Positions 34,907-35,562 of a stretch of DNA of 35,562 nt are shown piece after piece. Under the pieces are notes generated by a model. It saw only the letters and a program-made list of their open reading frames with translations, was not told the DNA's origin and did not search any database. The stretch spans positions 1-35,562 of the forward strand of contig JAFQGS010000127.1 in the NCBI GenBank assembly GCA_017415455.1, in the 5' to 3' direction. How positions within the stretch are numbered: the first letter of the stretch is position 1; each line of letters starts with the position of its first letter. Source of the stretch: Prevotella sp. (GTDB lineage Bacteria > Bacteroidota > Bacteroidia > Bacteroidales > Bacteroidaceae). A program made the position numbers and the translations under genes.

Positions 34907-35230
34907 ATGGTAATAGATTTTAATGAGATTAAAGAAGTTGCGATGATGAACTTCAAAGGCGGCATCGGTGAACTTGATACACGCAACTATGTTGAGGAAG
35001 GCTGCAGGATAATGCTAAGCAGATTACAGCCGGGGGCATCAAGTGGTGAGCACACTCATGTTGGAGATGGAGAGATTGTTTATGTGATTAAAGGTGAGGC
35101 GACGTTCTGCTATGATGGCGTAAATGAGGTTGTCTATGCAGGCCAGGTGCATTATTGCCCGGATGGACATACACATTACATGAAGAATGAGACAGAAGAT
35201 GAGGTACTATATCTGGCAATAGTAAAATAG
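34907..35230 (+). CDS. Small single-domain cupin protein
   Basis: This 107-residue cupin-fold protein keeps both cupin motifs. Motif 1 is GEHTHVGDGEIVYVIKGEATF (His, His, Glu ligands) and motif 2 is HYCPDGHTHYMKNE (His). It should therefore bind a metal. Substrate and role are unknown. It starts 72 bp after rsmE and is followed by a 15-bp hairpin. Confidence 0.85.
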   Translation: MVIDFNEIKEVAMMNFKGGIGELDTRNYVEEGCRIMLSRLQPGASSGEHTHVGDGEIVYVIKGEATFCYDGVNEVVYAGQVHYCPDGHTHYMKNETEDEVLYLAIVK

Positions 35231-35260
35231 TCGCCTTCTCTCATTCGTAAATAACTTAAC

Positions 35261-35296
35261 TCAGCCCCTTGTCTCATTACAGAGACAAGGGGCTGA
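35261..35296. terminator. 15-bp hairpin between convergent genes
   Basis: TCAGCCCCTTGTCTC (35261-35275) and its exact reverse complement (35282-35296) enclose ATTACA. There is no T-run, but the position between the cupin gene and the converging minus-strand gene suggests a bidirectional terminator. Confidence 0.7.
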
Positions 35297-35371
35297 ATCA
35301 TGGTGATGGGCGTGTTTGTGTGTTGCACTACCCGCAAATCTGTAGACTATGCTTTACTGATAGATGGATAT

Positions 35372-35560
35372 CTATAAATTCTCAAAAGTTACTATCTCAT
35401 CATTTTGCTCCGTCTTCCTGTTTTTGTCATTTGAAGATTTGGGCAATTCGGTTGGTATGTCATTGAAGTACTCGTCAATATCATCAATCGGACGTGAAAC
35501 AGCGTTGCCGTCTGCGCCAAAAACGATTTCACTTTCAGATACCATCGCACTGTCTATACT
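35372..35560 (-). CDS. 3' end of an unrecognised gene, cut by the window edge
   Basis: On the minus strand an open frame enters at the right edge and ends at TAG (35372-35374). It gives 62 residues of C-terminus, such as FGADGNAVSRPIDDIDEYF followed by a polar, acidic and Lys/Asn-rich tail ending VTFENL. Its composition and the hairpin just beyond suggest a real gene. No family is recognisable from this fragment. The plus-strand frame over the same bases looks random. Confidence 0.65.
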   Translation of the reverse strand, partial: SIDSAMVSESEIVFGADGNAVSRPIDDIDEYFNDIPTELPKSSNDKNRKTEQNDEIVTFENL

Positions 35561-35562
35561 AA

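Noticed and set aside
35269..35466. 65-residue plus-strand frame at the right end
   Set aside because: It begins inside the terminator hairpin and lies opposite a better minus-strand coding frame.

Overview
The window looks like a chromosomal segment of a Bacteroidales bacterium, most likely Prevotella or a close relative. Five promoters match the Bacteroidetes pattern (TTTG or TTG, 19-20 bp, TAnnTTTG), and about eight more sites carry the -7 box alone. The proteins are Bacteroidetes types: short glucose-6-phosphate isomerase, long NusB, DUF5606, DUF3256, and an OMP with a carboxypeptidase-regulatory-like domain. The gene order nusB-yajC-ybbR-coaE-DUF5606 fits as well. I saw no rRNA, tRNA, CRISPR array or intact insertion sequence.

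Layout. Positions 1-484 are non-coding and hold two repeat families plus a terminator. Positions 485-4070 (minus) carry dedA, glnS and mltG. A gph-like HAD phosphatase runs on plus (4166-4810). Positions 4908-7016 (plus) are an accessory patch: a decayed WYL-type regulator start, a radical SAM activase gene broken by an in-frame TGA, and an intact protein joining a Cys-rich N-terminus to a HIRAN domain. Positions 7215-12685 (minus) carry a DUF1573 lipoprotein-like gene and the lysS-gpsA-pgi-HAD group. After a 0.5 kb gap, positions 13233-19411 (plus) are a menaquinone operon: hotdog thioesterase, menF, menD, menB, menC, menE. A large outer-membrane beta-barrel protein (minus) follows, then aroB (plus). 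The translation group rplY-pth-hslR with purN (minus) diverges from nusB-yajC-ybbR-coaE-DUF5606-nth (plus). DUF2461 and DUF3256 genes come next. A probable small RNA with its own promoter and intrinsic terminator lies at 31909-32012. Then come a nucleoside permease, a bifunctional nuclease and rsmE, a small cupin gene, and the 3' end of an unrecognised minus-strand gene.

Most of the window is ordinary core metabolism. The least explained parts are: (1) three intergenic arrays of an AAGTATG-type unit with strict 22-bp spacing, near 64-151, 12863-12950 and 31102-31167; (2) two opposite copies of a 32-bp palindromic GAATTAATG-N14-CATTAATTC site at 188-219 and 296-327; (3) the radical SAM/Cys-HIRAN pair, whose non-SAM partner carries its own CX3CX2C motif and whose SAM gene is interrupted; (4) the roughly 67-nt RNA candidate at 31946-32012. 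These are readings by eye. Family names come from recognised motifs, not database searches.
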